Shown here: in pieces, positions 7,090 to 15,877 of the stretch
Layout: the number at the start of each line of letters is the position of its first letter
Position numbering within the stretch: the first letter of the stretch is position 1
Notes under the pieces: model-generated
Told to the model about the DNA's origin: nothing
Databases searched by the model: none
The model's input: the letters and a program-made list of their open reading frames with translations, nothing else
Translations under genes and position numbers: made by a program
From: Micavibrio sp.
GTDB lineage: Bacteria; Pseudomonadota; Alphaproteobacteria; Micavibrionales; Micavibrionaceae
Direction of reading: 5' to 3'
NCBI GenBank assembly: GCA_026989265.1
Contig: JALSJP010000027.1
Location: 1 to 51,806 of the forward strand
Length of the DNA: 51,806 bases

Positions 7090-8481
7090 ATGATAAAATA
7101 CATTTCAACACGCGGTGGGGGAACTCCACAAACTTTCGAACAAGTTCTATTAACAGGGTTAGCTCCTGATGGCGGTCTATATGTTCCTGAGAATTTTCCT
7201 CAAATTAATTTGGCAAATTTAAAGGGCAAGAGCTATCAAGATATAGCGGAAATTGTTATGTATCCGTTTGTGGAAGGCTCGATCTCGCGCGTAGATTTCA
7301 AAAAAATTATCAATGAAACATATGCGAGCTTTCGCCATGGCGATATAACCCCGCTCCACCATTTAAAAGATAATATCTATATTATGGAGCAATTTCACGG
7401 GCCTACGATTGCATTTAAAGATGTAGCTTTGCAGCTCCTCGGGCGGTTATTCGATCATGTGCTAAAAAAGCGCAGCGAGAGAGTGACTATTGTTGGCGCA
7501 ACTAGCGGTGACACTGGCTCTGCGGCGATTGAGGGCTGCAAATCTTGCGATAATATCGATATATTTATCCTCCACCCAAAGGGCAGAGTATCGGATGTTC
7601 AGCGCAAGCAAATGACGAGCGTTAATGCGCCAAATGTCCATAATATCGCTATTGATGGCAGTTTTGATGATTGTCAAAACATGGTCAAGTCTATGTTTAA
7701 CGATAAAGATTTCAGGCAAAATGCTAATCTATCGGCCGTAAATTCTATAAATTGGGCGCGGATTATGGCGCAAATTGTCTATTATTTTGCCACGGCTATT
7801 AAACTGGGCGCGCCAGATAAGGAAGTCTCATTCATTGTGCCAACGGGGAATTTTGGCAATGTATTTGCCGCATATTGTGCGCGCAAAATGGGCTTGCCGA
7901 TTAAGTATCTTGGCATATCTACGAATAAAAATGATATCTTAACGCGCTTTTTTGAAAGCGGAGAAATGAAGGTGGGCGCGGCATATGCTACGATAAGTCC
8001 GTCTATGGATATCCAGATTTCCAGTAATTTCGAGCGTTATTTATTCGATTTACTAGGGCGGGATAGCGAGAAATTAGCTAACGCTATGAGTGAGTTCAGA
8101 AAAAGCGGCAGCATAAAGCTAAGCGCTGATCTTTTGGAAAAAGCTAATAGCGAGTTTACCACTAGCCGCGCCGATGATAAGCAAACCTTAGGGCTAATCA
8201 AAGAATGTTACGATGAGACGAGATATATCCTTGATCCGCATACTGCCGTTGGCATGGCAGGGGCAAAAGATGTGGCTTGCAAAACATCAGGCGCAGTAGT
8301 GCTGCTTGCTACTGCTCACCCGTCGAAATTCCCTGACGCTGTTGAAAAAGCCATAGGAATTCGCCCTGATCTGCCAGAGCATTTATCAGATCTTATGACC
8401 CGCGAAGAATTTATGAGTGAGCAGCCCAATGATCTTAACATAGTGCAGGATTTTGTTCAAAAAAATAGTCGGGCTGTGTAA
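7090..8481 (+). CDS. thrC: Threonine synthase
   Basis: PLP enzyme converting O-phosphohomoserine to threonine. At 463 residues it is the long class seen in proteobacteria and fungi. The N-terminal STRGG motif (residues 6-10), the PLP-binding Lys110 in GPTIAFKDVALQ, the glycine-rich loop GATSGDTGSAAIEG and PTGNFGNVFAAY (cofactor phosphate region) are present. No clear Shine-Dalgarno sequence; a tiny frame MMLP at 7079 ends in a TGA overlapping the thrC ATG, which could couple translation. The stop overlaps the next ATG by one base (TAATG), so thrC and the peptidase are co-translated, a conserved alphaproteobacterial pairing. Confidence 0.97.
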   Translation: MIKYISTRGGGTPQTFEQVLLTGLAPDGGLYVPENFPQINLANLKGKSYQDIAEIVMYPFVEGSISRVDFKKIINETYASFRHGDITPLHHLKDNIYIMEQFHGPTIAFKDVALQLLGRLFDHVLKKRSERVTIVGATSGDTGSAAIEGCKSCDNIDIFILHPKGRVSDVQRKQMTSVNAPNVHNIAIDGSFDDCQNMVKSMFNDKDFRQNANLSAVNSINWARIMAQIVYYFATAIKLGAPDKEVSFIVPTGNFGNVFAAYCARKMGLPIKYLGISTNKNDILTRFFESGEMKVGAAYATISPSMDIQISSNFERYLFDLLGRDSEKLANAMSEFRKSGSIKLSADLLEKANSEFTTSRADDKQTLGLIKECYDETRYILDPHTAVGMAGAKDVACKTSGAVVLLATAHPSKFPDAVEKAIGIRPDLPEHLSDLMTREEFMSEQPNDLNIVQDFVQKNSRAV

Positions 8482-9755
8482 TGACATCACTTAAAATCAC
8501 AACATTATCCAATGGTTTGCGAATTGTAACAGATCATGTGCCATCCGTTGAAAGCGTTGCCGTTGGCGTGTGGGTAGGCGCAGGCACGCGCAATGAAGAG
8601 TTACCCCATAATGGAGCGGCGCATATGGTTGAGCATATGCTGTTTAAGGGTACAAAAAGGCGCAGCGCTCAAGATATTGCAGAAGCGATAGAGAATGTCG
8701 GCGGGCATATAAATGCTTATACTAGCCGTGAGATAACGAGTTATCACATTCACTTGCTAAAAGATGACCTGCCACTAGCATTAGATGTTTTGTCCGATAT
8801 AGTGCAGCACTCAACCATGCCCGAAGATGAGATTAAGCGTGAACGCGCGGTCATATTGCAAGAAATCGGCATGTGCTATGATACGCCTGATGATATAATA
8901 TTTGATAATTATTATGAAGCAGCATATCCAAACCAAGCCTTTGGCGCTCCTATACTTGGCACTAATCAGATTATAAGTGATATGAGCCGTGACACTTTAA
9001 TGGGGTTTGTTGCTGATAATTATACTTTTGATCGCATGGTTATTTGCGCTAGTGGCAACCTTAATCATGACGATTTCATCAAAGATGTTGAGGATAAATT
9101 CAACATTTTATCTAAAAGCAATGGCGATAATAACCCACCATCTAATTACACAGGTGGAGAATACAGGCAATCACGCGAACTTGAGCAAAGCCATATAGTG
9201 CTTGGGTTTAGGGGGGTATCGCGCCGCGCTGATAATTACTATGATGCGCAAATATTGGCTACTTTAATGGGCGGAGGAATGTCCTCGCGCTTATTCCAAG
9301 AAGTGCGCGAAAAACGAGGTTTGGTCTATTCGATCTACAGCTTCCACAGCGCACATAGCGATTGCGGGCAATTTATGATTTATGCGGGAACTGGTTCTGA
9401 TAAACTGCCAGAGCTTATTCCCGTGATTTGTGATGAAATTAATAAAATTGGATCAACCATTAGCAAAGAAGAGCTAGCACGCGCCAAAGCGCAAATCATA
9501 TCCTATACCTTAATGGCGCGCGAATCAATGATGAGCAGGGCAGACAGAAATGCTAAATCCATGTTAATGTATGGTGAGGTTCGTGACATCAATAAGATTA
9601 TAAGTCAAATTAATGAGGTTAGCATAGAATCTTTAGGGAATATGGCTGCGCATATATTCTCAAAACAGACAACCCCCACTCTATCTGCATTAGGGCCATT
9701 AGAAGAACTCAGTGCTTTTGATAATATCAAGAAAAGACTTGAAATCTTAATATAA
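8481..9755 (+). CDS. M16 family zinc metallopeptidase (mitochondrial-processing-peptidase-like)
   Basis: Pitrilysin-family peptidase of the bacterial PqqL/YmxG/MPP-beta type. The inverted zinc motif HXXEH is at His48-Glu51-His52 (AHMVEHMLF), with the third-ligand region in EIKRERAVILQEIGM (second Glu). The C-terminal half has the glycine-rich MGGGMSSRLFQEVREKRGLVYS typical of the non-catalytic domain. Length 424 is normal. It overlaps thrC by one base. The family cleaves short peptides; the physiological substrate is unknown. No signal peptide, so it is probably cytosolic. Confidence 0.93.
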   Translation: MTSLKITTLSNGLRIVTDHVPSVESVAVGVWVGAGTRNEELPHNGAAHMVEHMLFKGTKRRSAQDIAEAIENVGGHINAYTSREITSYHIHLLKDDLPLALDVLSDIVQHSTMPEDEIKRERAVILQEIGMCYDTPDDIIFDNYYEAAYPNQAFGAPILGTNQIISDMSRDTLMGFVADNYTFDRMVICASGNLNHDDFIKDVEDKFNILSKSNGDNNPPSNYTGGEYRQSRELEQSHIVLGFRGVSRRADNYYDAQILATLMGGGMSSRLFQEVREKRGLVYSIYSFHSAHSDCGQFMIYAGTGSDKLPELIPVICDEINKIGSTISKEELARAKAQIISYTLMARESMMSRADRNAKSMLMYGEVRDINKIISQINEVSIESLGNMAAHIFSKQTTPTLSALGPLEELSAFDNIKKRLEILI

Positions 9756-9779
9756 TTTTCACTACTCTTGACTTAAATT

Positions 9780-11327
9780 CTATTGGGTTTCCAATTGTTT
9801 TTCAAGCAATCTTATGCGCTCTTCATACTGGCGCTGCTGCCTATACAAATCTGATTTTACGCTATCAATTTCCTCCTCAAGCAAAGTAAGGTTAGCTAAC
9901 TGATTTTTATTTGTTAATTTTGGGTCAAAAAGCATATTCTCAAGCTCTGTCTTATCATATTCGCATTGTACTTTATGTGTTTGCAGCTTGCGTCCCAAAC
10001 GCATAATTTGGCGCTCTGCTTCATTAAACTTCATTGTAGCGCGCTCTAAGTCCCAATTATCAGATGATACAGACATTCTTTCATCTTCTGCATCTAGCAA
10101 TATAGACTTTAACTCTTCATCAAGCATATTGTTCTTGTTAAGCAGCACTTCGATTTGGGCTTCTAAATCAGATACTTTGTCACGTGTGGAAACAAAATCA
10201 CTATCGCTTGTTCCTGCTATCGGCTCAATATTAGCCAGCATTTCTGCCATATCATTAATAGGCTCTGCACTTGCAACCTCAAAAGATTCTGACGCAACAT
10301 TTTCTATTTGCTGCATAGTATTAATAGAGTTTGTTTCTTCCCATGTAATATCCTCTAATGTTAACTTTTCTTCATAGAGAATGCCGACACTACTATTGCT
10401 TAATGGGTTTGGATTTGAATTTATTTTTTCATTTACACTTAAAATAGATATTTCAGGTTTCACACCACTATCTATTTCCTTTGTGATTTCCTTTGTTTTG
10501 CCCGTTATTATTTCAGGCTTATAATTATTGCTTTCTTCTTTTAATTGTTGCGCTAAATGCTCTGTATAACGTGGTTTAATAGATGCTGGTGGGCGTAACT
10601 TATAATCTGTTGTTGGCGCTATATCTTGTGGCATATCACCACCAACAGAGGTAATGGATTCTTGCTCTATATCTTCGCTAGGCATATCAACCTTAGGTGG
10701 TGGTGGCGCAATATCAACATTTTCCAATTGCACATCATCTAAATCCGCTACACTTACTTGCTCTGGCACTCCATTATTTGCATTCGCAAAAAGGTCTATA
10801 TGGGGGTTTTCCAGCTCTAAAACTTTATGAGGGTTTACGCAATCTTTATACCCGCCCATAGCTGCGCTAAGACCAGTTAAATACATACGAAATTCAGTGC
10901 TTCCGATTTCCACATCTAAAACACTTGCGCTACTTAGATACCCTGAAAAACCAACTTCATTACGCAAGTCACTAACTAGCAGGTTTTCTTTAAATGCCTT
11001 TGTTGGAATGACATTTTCGAACACCCCTGGAATGCTGTATTTAACCTTATAATCACGATCTTGCTCAAAACTATTTTGACGGAAATCTATATTAAAATTT
11101 ACAAACCCACCTGAATTACCCGATATTTGAACGATATAGCCATTATTTAACTTATTGACTAAAGCGCAAGTTTTTAGCCCACCACCAGCGCCGCCACCGA
11201 CCTCTTCTATAACCCATTTATATTTTGGGTAGAAATAAGTTTCACCGTCACTTGCAAGACCAGAGCTTAAAGTTGTGCTTACAAGGCAAGCAGTGAATAG
11301 CGATGTTGCTAGCAGTTTTTTTGTCAT
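9780..11327 (-). CDS. Exported protein with disordered middle and C-terminal coiled coil, function unknown
   Basis: 515 residues, family not recognised. The N-terminal signal peptide MTKKLLATSLFTACLVSTTL is followed by a likely cleavage near residue 25. Residues about 28-165 form a globular beta-rich region with two cysteines (TCALV and KDCV). Residues about 190-385 are low-complexity, acidic and proline/serine rich (IAPPPPKVDMP). From about 388 to the end the sequence is heptad-rich coiled coil (DLEAQIEVLLNKNNMLDEEL, then RQQRQYEERIRLLEKQLE). It is probably periplasmic or envelope-associated. It converges on the M16 peptidase gene with a 24-bp gap. Confidence 0.75.
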   Translation of the reverse strand: MTKKLLATSLFTACLVSTTLSSGLASDGETYFYPKYKWVIEEVGGGAGGGLKTCALVNKLNNGYIVQISGNSGGFVNFNIDFRQNSFEQDRDYKVKYSIPGVFENVIPTKAFKENLLVSDLRNEVGFSGYLSSASVLDVEIGSTEFRMYLTGLSAAMGGYKDCVNPHKVLELENPHIDLFANANNGVPEQVSVADLDDVQLENVDIAPPPPKVDMPSEDIEQESITSVGGDMPQDIAPTTDYKLRPPASIKPRYTEHLAQQLKEESNNYKPEIITGKTKEITKEIDSGVKPEISILSVNEKINSNPNPLSNSSVGILYEEKLTLEDITWEETNSINTMQQIENVASESFEVASAEPINDMAEMLANIEPIAGTSDSDFVSTRDKVSDLEAQIEVLLNKNNMLDEELKSILLDAEDERMSVSSDNWDLERATMKFNEAERQIMRLGRKLQTHKVQCEYDKTELENMLFDPKLTNKNQLANLTLLEEEIDSVKSDLYRQQRQYEERIRLLEKQLETQ

Positions 11328-11447
11328 TTTAATAACCTAAAATATATAAAATTCAGCAGGAAATTGCCAGGAAGGAATGATTTAAATATCACGCCTTAAT
11401 ATTTACACCTTGTTAAAAGCAACTAAAAGGAAAAATAAATTTTAATG

Positions 11448-11480
11448 CTTATTTTCTGTGGAAAACTTGTTTTCTGTGGA
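11448..11480 (+). promoter_or_regulatory. 15-bp direct repeat upstream of the SCP2-like gene
   Basis: CTTATTTTCTGTGGA (11448-11462) and CTTGTTTTCTGTGGA (11466-11480) differ at one base and start 18 bp apart, ending 21 bp before the ATG at 11502. Position and spacing suit a direct-repeat operator or a short tandem duplication; the binding factor is unknown. Confidence 0.35.
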
Positions 11481-11501
11481 TGGCTTGTGTATAGTTTATA
11501 C

Positions 11502-11798
11502 ATGGCACTTGAAGATATTGAAAAAACTATTAGCGATAAATTATCTTACGCCCCTCAGCTAGGCGCAAAAATCAAATTTGATTTTGGTGATAAGGGGCTC
11601 ATTTTCATAGATGGTACGCAAAACCCTGCCATTATGAGCAACAAAGATGAAAGAGCGGACACTACATTTTCTTGCTCACTTGAGCTATTCGAAAAAATAG
11701 CTGACGGCACACAAGATGCAACCATGGCATTTATGATGGGTAAACTCAAAATTCAAGGCTCCATGGGACATGCTATGAAGCTTGCAGCTTTGCTTTGA
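11502..11798 (+). CDS. SCP2 sterol-binding-domain protein (small lipid-carrier-like)
   Basis: 98 residues when started at MALEDIEKTI; an in-frame ATG at 11445 would add a leader lying across the direct repeat and looks wrong. Hallmarks of the SCP2 fold: KIKFDFGDKGLIFIDG, DTTFSCSLELFEKIADGTQD, then MAFMMGKLKIQGSMGHAMKL. Single-domain SCP2 proteins are common in alphaproteobacteria and are thought to bind lipids or acyl-CoA; the ligand is unknown. It is cytosolic. No good ribosome-binding site is seen. It stands alone between two minus-strand genes. Confidence 0.85.
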   Translation: MALEDIEKTISDKLSYAPQLGAKIKFDFGDKGLIFIDGTQNPAIMSNKDERADTTFSCSLELFEKIADGTQDATMAFMMGKLKIQGSMGHAMKLAALL

Positions 11799-11920
11799 TG
11801 TTAAAGCTAAAAATTAATCTATTTATCAGCATGTAATCTCTTATAGTGATTTTCCAAGGGAAACAAAATCTCACAAGAAGTAGGTACTGCCAATACAAGC
11901 AATAAATTTAGGGTCAGCGC

Positions 11921-13417
11921 CTAATAGCCATTGCCTGCATCATGGATTTCATCAAGATCACTAAATCTTGTGACATGCCCATCGAAATGCATTCGGATAG
12001 AGCCGATAGGACCATGGCGGGCTTTAGCAATTATGCACTCACCAACATTAAGGGCGCGTTCGCATTTTTCCTGCCACTGCATATGTTTTTCTGTTCCTAC
12101 ATCTGGCTCAGTGCGGCTTAAGTAATATTCCTCACGATAGACAAACATAACAACGTCCGCATCTTGCTCAATAGAGCCAGATTCGCGCAAATCAGAGAGC
12201 ATTGGGCGTTTATCCTCGCGCTGCTCCACCGCTCTTGAGAGCTGGGATAGCGCAAGAACGGGGATATTAAGCTCTTTTGCGATGGCTTTAAGCCCGCGCG
12301 TAATTTCCGATACTTCTTGAACGCGGTTTGCCTCACTTTGGCGAGAGCCTGTGCCGCGCAATAATTGCAAATAATCAATAATTAAGAAATCCAAGCCATG
12401 TTGGCGTTTTAAACGTCTTGCGCGCGTACGCACTGCGCCAATAGTAAGGGCAGGGGTATCATCAATATGAAGCGGAACTTGGCTAAGCTCTTGGCTAGCT
12501 TTAACGAATTTTTGGAAATCATCTTGGCGTATGTCGCCCTGTTTAATCGAGTGACCCGATATATTCGCGCAATCTGATAATATGCGCGTTGCAAGCTGAT
12601 CCGCGGACATTTCGAGTGAGAAAAACCCAACGCGCGCGCCCTCTTTGCCGCCGCTTTGAGCATAAGCTTTAGCAGTATTAAATGCGATATTAGTAGCCAA
12701 AGCGGTTTTACCCATTGATGGTCTGCCCGCTAAAATCAAAAGATCAGAAGGATGAAGCCCGCCAAGCTGCTTATCCATATCGCGCAAGCCCGTAGTTACG
12801 CCTGTGACATGACCTTGAGTTTTAAATGCTCTTTCTGCAATTTCAATAGACACCAAAACCGAATCACGCAGCGAGGTAAACCCGCCCTTAACCTCACCGC
12901 TTTCCGCTAGCGAAAATAGCTTGGACTCCGCCATTTCAACCGTATCCATTGCCGCGCTTTCAAGCTTATGCTCATGCGCTTCATTTACAATGTCCTCGCC
13001 AAGACCGACAAGCTCACGGCGCATGAATGATTCATATATAGTCTGGGCATAATCACGCGCATTTATCACGCTTATAATGCTTGCTGCAAGCTCAGCAAGG
13101 TAAGCGCCGCCACCAAGCTCCACAAGATCCACATCTTTTTCGAAATAGCTTTTTAAAGTAACGGGGGATGCGGTTTGCCCGCGATCAATAAACTGGCTAA
13201 TAGCTTCGAATATGCGCATATGAACAGGCACAAAGAAATGTTCGGGGCGCAGTAAATCGCCGATTTTCTCATAAGCCCTGTTATCAACAAGCAGCGCGCC
13301 AAGCAAGCCTTGCTCTGCCTCCATATTATGGGGTAGCTCCCGATAATGGGGATTATCGGCATTATTATCAGATGTTTTTGCATTCGCAACGGTATGTAAA
13401 ACTGTATTTTGATTCAT
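11921..13417 (-). CDS. dnaB: Replicative DNA helicase DnaB
   Basis: Hexameric 5'-3' helicase of the replication fork. The N-terminal DnaB domain starts with LPHNMEAEQGLLGALLVD; the RecA-like domain has Walker A GRPSMGKT at residues 231-238, FLIIDYLQLL (Walker B) and LSQLSRAVEQREDKRPMLSD. The 498-residue length is normal and no intein interrupts the P-loop. The ATG has no Shine-Dalgarno sequence: an inverted repeat (13422-13431 with 13449-13459) lies directly upstream. In many alphaproteobacteria dnaB is followed by alr and radA, which are not here. Confidence 0.97.
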   Translation of the reverse strand: MNQNTVLHTVANAKTSDNNADNPHYRELPHNMEAEQGLLGALLVDNRAYEKIGDLLRPEHFFVPVHMRIFEAISQFIDRGQTASPVTLKSYFEKDVDLVELGGGAYLAELAASIISVINARDYAQTIYESFMRRELVGLGEDIVNEAHEHKLESAAMDTVEMAESKLFSLAESGEVKGGFTSLRDSVLVSIEIAERAFKTQGHVTGVTTGLRDMDKQLGGLHPSDLLILAGRPSMGKTALATNIAFNTAKAYAQSGGKEGARVGFFSLEMSADQLATRILSDCANISGHSIKQGDIRQDDFQKFVKASQELSQVPLHIDDTPALTIGAVRTRARRLKRQHGLDFLIIDYLQLLRGTGSRQSEANRVQEVSEITRGLKAIAKELNIPVLALSQLSRAVEQREDKRPMLSDLRESGSIEQDADVVMFVYREEYYLSRTEPDVGTEKHMQWQEKCERALNVGECIIAKARHGPIGSIRMHFDGHVTRFSDLDEIHDAGNGY

Positions 13418-13421
13418 AAAG

Positions 13422-13459
13422 AAAAGCTAGCAAATATACATGGTCTTCGCTAGCCTTTT
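13422..13459 (-). terminator. Inverted repeat just upstream of dnaB
   Basis: AAAAGCTAGC (13422-13431) and GCTAGCCTTTT (13449-13459) form a hairpin of about 10 bp with one bulge and a 17-nt loop. It lies between thiG and the dnaB start on the minus strand. It could end thiG transcription or fold in the dnaB leader; it begins only 4 bases before the dnaB ATG. Confidence 0.4.
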
Positions 13460-13542
13460 AATTAAATCTACAGTAATTTAGATTAAAAATAAAATATTAT
13501 AGGGGATTGCAGCAATATATCATGTTTGCGTGACACATTCAT

Positions 13543-14397
13543 TTATTTGACCATCTGAGTGGCAATTATCCTGTCCAATTTTTTTACAGTAGAGCGGTTA
13601 GCCGTTAATGGTGTTTTTTGATGCCAAAATGGTTTATCGAGCAAAGGGGTTGATGGCGTGGCATGTTCCTGCTTATCTATGATCCCAGCTAAATAAGCAT
13701 CCCTACCTGCCTTTATCGCCCCCGCAAAACCCTTTGCCATTAACGCAGGATCACCCGCTTTAGCAACGGCGGTATTGAGTAAACAAGCGTCATAGCCAAG
13801 CTCCATAGCGCGGGCGGCGTGGGAGGGCGCTCCTAGACCTGCATCGACCACCAGTATTTTATCGGGGAAGCGGGCGCGAAGTTGTTTTAGAGCATAGACA
13901 TTATTTAATCCACGACCAGAGCCAATAGGCGCGCCCCAAGGCATTAATATATTACACCCTAAATCGACTAACCTTTGTGCAAGCACTAAATCATCGCTCA
14001 TATAAGGATAGACTTCAAAGCCTTTTGCTATAAGCTTTTCAGTAGCGATTAACAGTTCATACGGGTCGGGCTGTAGCGTATAATCATCCCCTATTACTTC
14101 CAATTTAATACGGTTCGTATTAAATATCTCACGAGCCATCTCCGCCGTTGTGACAGCTTCTTTTGCGCTATAACACCCAGCCGTATTGGGCAAGACAGGA
14201 ATATTAAATTCTTTGATTATGTTCCAAAAATCTTGACCAGTGCCAGACGCACTTTCACGGCGCAGAGATACGGTGATTAGGCTAGGCTTTGAAACCTCAA
14301 TGGATCCGCGCAATATTTCTAGCGATGGATAGGCGGCTGTGCCTAAAAATAAGCGCGAGGATAGCTGCTCATCACCAATATTTAATATATCTGCCAT
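13543..14397 (-). CDS. thiG: Thiazole synthase ThiG
   Basis: Makes the thiazole phosphate of thiamine from deoxyxylulose-5-phosphate, dehydroglycine and ThiS-thiocarboxylate. A TIM barrel of 284 residues. Motifs: [40 protein letters not shown] (the lysine forms the imine with the sugar), [33 protein letters not shown] and [19 protein letters not shown]. The start at 14397 lies one base past the thiS stop; an upstream ATG at 14424 overlaps thiS and is less likely. No thiO, thiE or thiC is seen in the window. The C-terminal 30 residues extend beyond the usual barrel end. Confidence 0.95.
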   Translation of the reverse strand: MADILNIGDEQLSSRLFLGTAAYPSLEILRGSIEVSKPSLITVSLRRESASGTGQDFWNIIKEFNIPVLPNTAGCYSAKEAVTTAEMAREIFNTNRIKLEVIGDDYTLQPDPYELLIATEKLIAKGFEVYPYMSDDLVLAQRLVDLGCNILMPWGAPIGSGRGLNNVYALKQLRARFPDKILVVDAGLGAPSHAARAMELGYDACLLNTAVAKAGDPALMAKGFAGAIKAGRDAYLAGIIDKQEHATPSTPLLDKPFWHQKTPLTANRSTVKKLDRIIATQMVK

Positions 14398-14398
14398 T

Positions 14399-14599
14399 TT
14401 ATCCGCCTTGCATTGGTGCGACAATTTCTATCTCGTCTTTGTCATTTATTATATGTGTTTTATGGTCTGATTTTGGAATAAACTCACCATTAATGGCAAC
14501 CGCCACCATTTTATCCTTATAATCACTGGATAACAGTAATTCATTTATAGTTACATTCTCACTAGCGTGGGTTACGCTGCCATTTAAAGTTATTTCCAT
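14399..14599 (-). CDS. thiS: Sulfur carrier protein ThiS
   Basis: Ubiquitin-like carrier whose C-terminal glycine is thiocarboxylated to bring sulfur to ThiG. From MEITLNGS it is 66 residues, the same length as E. coli ThiS, and ends in the diagnostic GG (VAPMQGG). An alternative ATG at 14632 has a better ribosome-binding site (GAGGGG) and would add 11 residues (MENLHKYRDII), so the true start is uncertain. thiG follows after one base. I saw no TPP riboswitch signature upstream. Confidence 0.88.
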   Translation of the reverse strand: MEITLNGSVTHASENVTINELLLSSDYKDKMVAVAINGEFIPKSDHKTHIINDKDEIEIVAPMQGG

Positions 14600-14742
14600 G
14601 ATAATGTCTCTATATTTATGCAGGTTTTCCATGTTTCGCCCCTCTCTCCTTTCCTTTACACAGTGAGCTATTATATGCTAATTCTGTGCTAGATATTTTC
14701 AGGATATCACATGCAAATTCATAAGGTCAAACATAAGAAGTT

Positions 14743-14778
14743 GAAAAAGCGGCAACCCTATATTTTCATGGGTTGCCG
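14743..14778 (-). terminator. Rho-independent terminator after the PiT-like gene
   Basis: Read on the minus strand, CGGCAACCC (14778-14770) pairs with GGGTTGCCG (14758-14750) over 9 bp around an 11-nt loop, followed by CTTTTTC. It ends the transporter transcript before thiS. Confidence 0.75.
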
Positions 14779-14806
14779 AATATGTAATTAGTTCTATAAT
14801 TTTTTA

Positions 14807-15766
14807 TTAACTAGGTTCAAAAATATAGTGAATGGACAATACCAAGGCAACTGAAACGCCAAGTCCAATCATCATTTTAAGGAAATCTTTCCCGATTAAT
14901 GGGAAAACATAGCCAGCCTTATATGTTGCGCGGTATGTTGTTGCAATCGCAAGCTCACGCCCCGTAAGCAATCCAACAAACACCCATGTTGTAGACATAG
15001 GAATAGAGTTCATTTGCTTAAAGTATATAAGTATCAATGCAAAGACACAGTCAATTATAGTGGCTGATCTAATAAAACGCGTGCCTGACTTTTCCAAAAC
15101 GATTTTTTGAATTTTACCGCCATTGCTCCAGAAGATTATCCCAAGTCCAGCACATAAAGTCGTAAGAACTCCTGCTAACATCCATAGTGGTACTTCTCTT
15201 GGCAGGAATACCGCTATATTTGCCATGTCATGGCTTAACCAAGTGTACCAAAGAAAGCCCGTAGCCAGCCATTGCAAAATGCGCCATTTTATACGGTTTT
15301 TTTTCTTAACCATATTGTATTTTTCATTCATAAAACGAGAAATAACTATCCACAAGCTGTAGGCTATTATTGCCGCTAGACCATAACCAATAACACTTTT
15401 AATCAACACTTTTTCAAGCACAACTGTACTTGCAAATACTGAAAGCACTAAAAATGTTGTTGAAACAGGTATGCCGATTCGCGTTAATAGCACTAATATA
15501 AGTGGCGCAGCGGCGTGATACCACTGTATTTGAATGGGTGGTATTTTTTCTAATCGCCCAAAAGCAATGTCTCCGTCATTAATAAACCAGCCGTAACTCA
15601 GTGTTGCTACTAATACAAGTGAGGCCGCAAGCCACATCCAGTACCATTTAACAACTTTTGAGTTAGAGGCAATAAAAGTGCCGAGTGTTTGAACTGCATC
15701 ATTTCCAATGACGGCATAAGCCGCCAGCATAAATCCAATTAATGCATAAATAGCATGTATATCCAT
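14807..15766 (-). CDS. PiT-family (PHO4) inorganic phosphate transporter-like membrane protein
   Basis: 319 residues with about ten predicted membrane segments. Two inverted-repeat halves each carry a variant of the family signature: VIGNDAVQTLGTF near the N-terminus and LSHDMANIAVFLP in the second half (classical PiT: GANDxANA). Each half also has an S-T-T motif (IPVSTTFLVLS and IPMSTTWVFVG). It is shorter than PitA (about 500) because the central cytoplasmic loop is brief. It is likely a cation-coupled phosphate or related anion carrier in the inner membrane; the ion is inferred. Its terminator isolates it from thiS. Confidence 0.75.
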   Translation of the reverse strand: MDIHAIYALIGFMLAAYAVIGNDAVQTLGTFIASNSKVVKWYWMWLAASLVLVATLSYGWFINDGDIAFGRLEKIPPIQIQWYHAAAPLILVLLTRIGIPVSTTFLVLSVFASTVVLEKVLIKSVIGYGLAAIIAYSLWIVISRFMNEKYNMVKKKNRIKWRILQWLATGFLWYTWLSHDMANIAVFLPREVPLWMLAGVLTTLCAGLGIIFWSNGGKIQKIVLEKSGTRFIRSATIIDCVFALILIYFKQMNSIPMSTTWVFVGLLTGRELAIATTYRATYKAGYVFPLIGKDFLKMMIGLGVSVALVLSIHYIFEPS

Positions 15767-15877
15767 TTTAATATAAACTCCGTTTTCTTTGTAATTAAAG
15801 GTTAAGTTTTATTATTAGGCTCGATATAGAGGAGTTTAGAAAATATTGCGAGAAAAAAAATGTGCGTTGCACAAAAT

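Noticed and set aside
8481-9755. Assigning the M16 peptidase as PqqF or as a processing peptidase with a known target
   Set aside because: The zinc motif shows the family, but no pqq genes are nearby and the substrate cannot be read from the sequence.
14600-14742. Possible TPP riboswitch before thiS
   Set aside because: The conserved CUGAGA and ACCYGAUYUGGRUAAU blocks are absent from the minus-strand leader.
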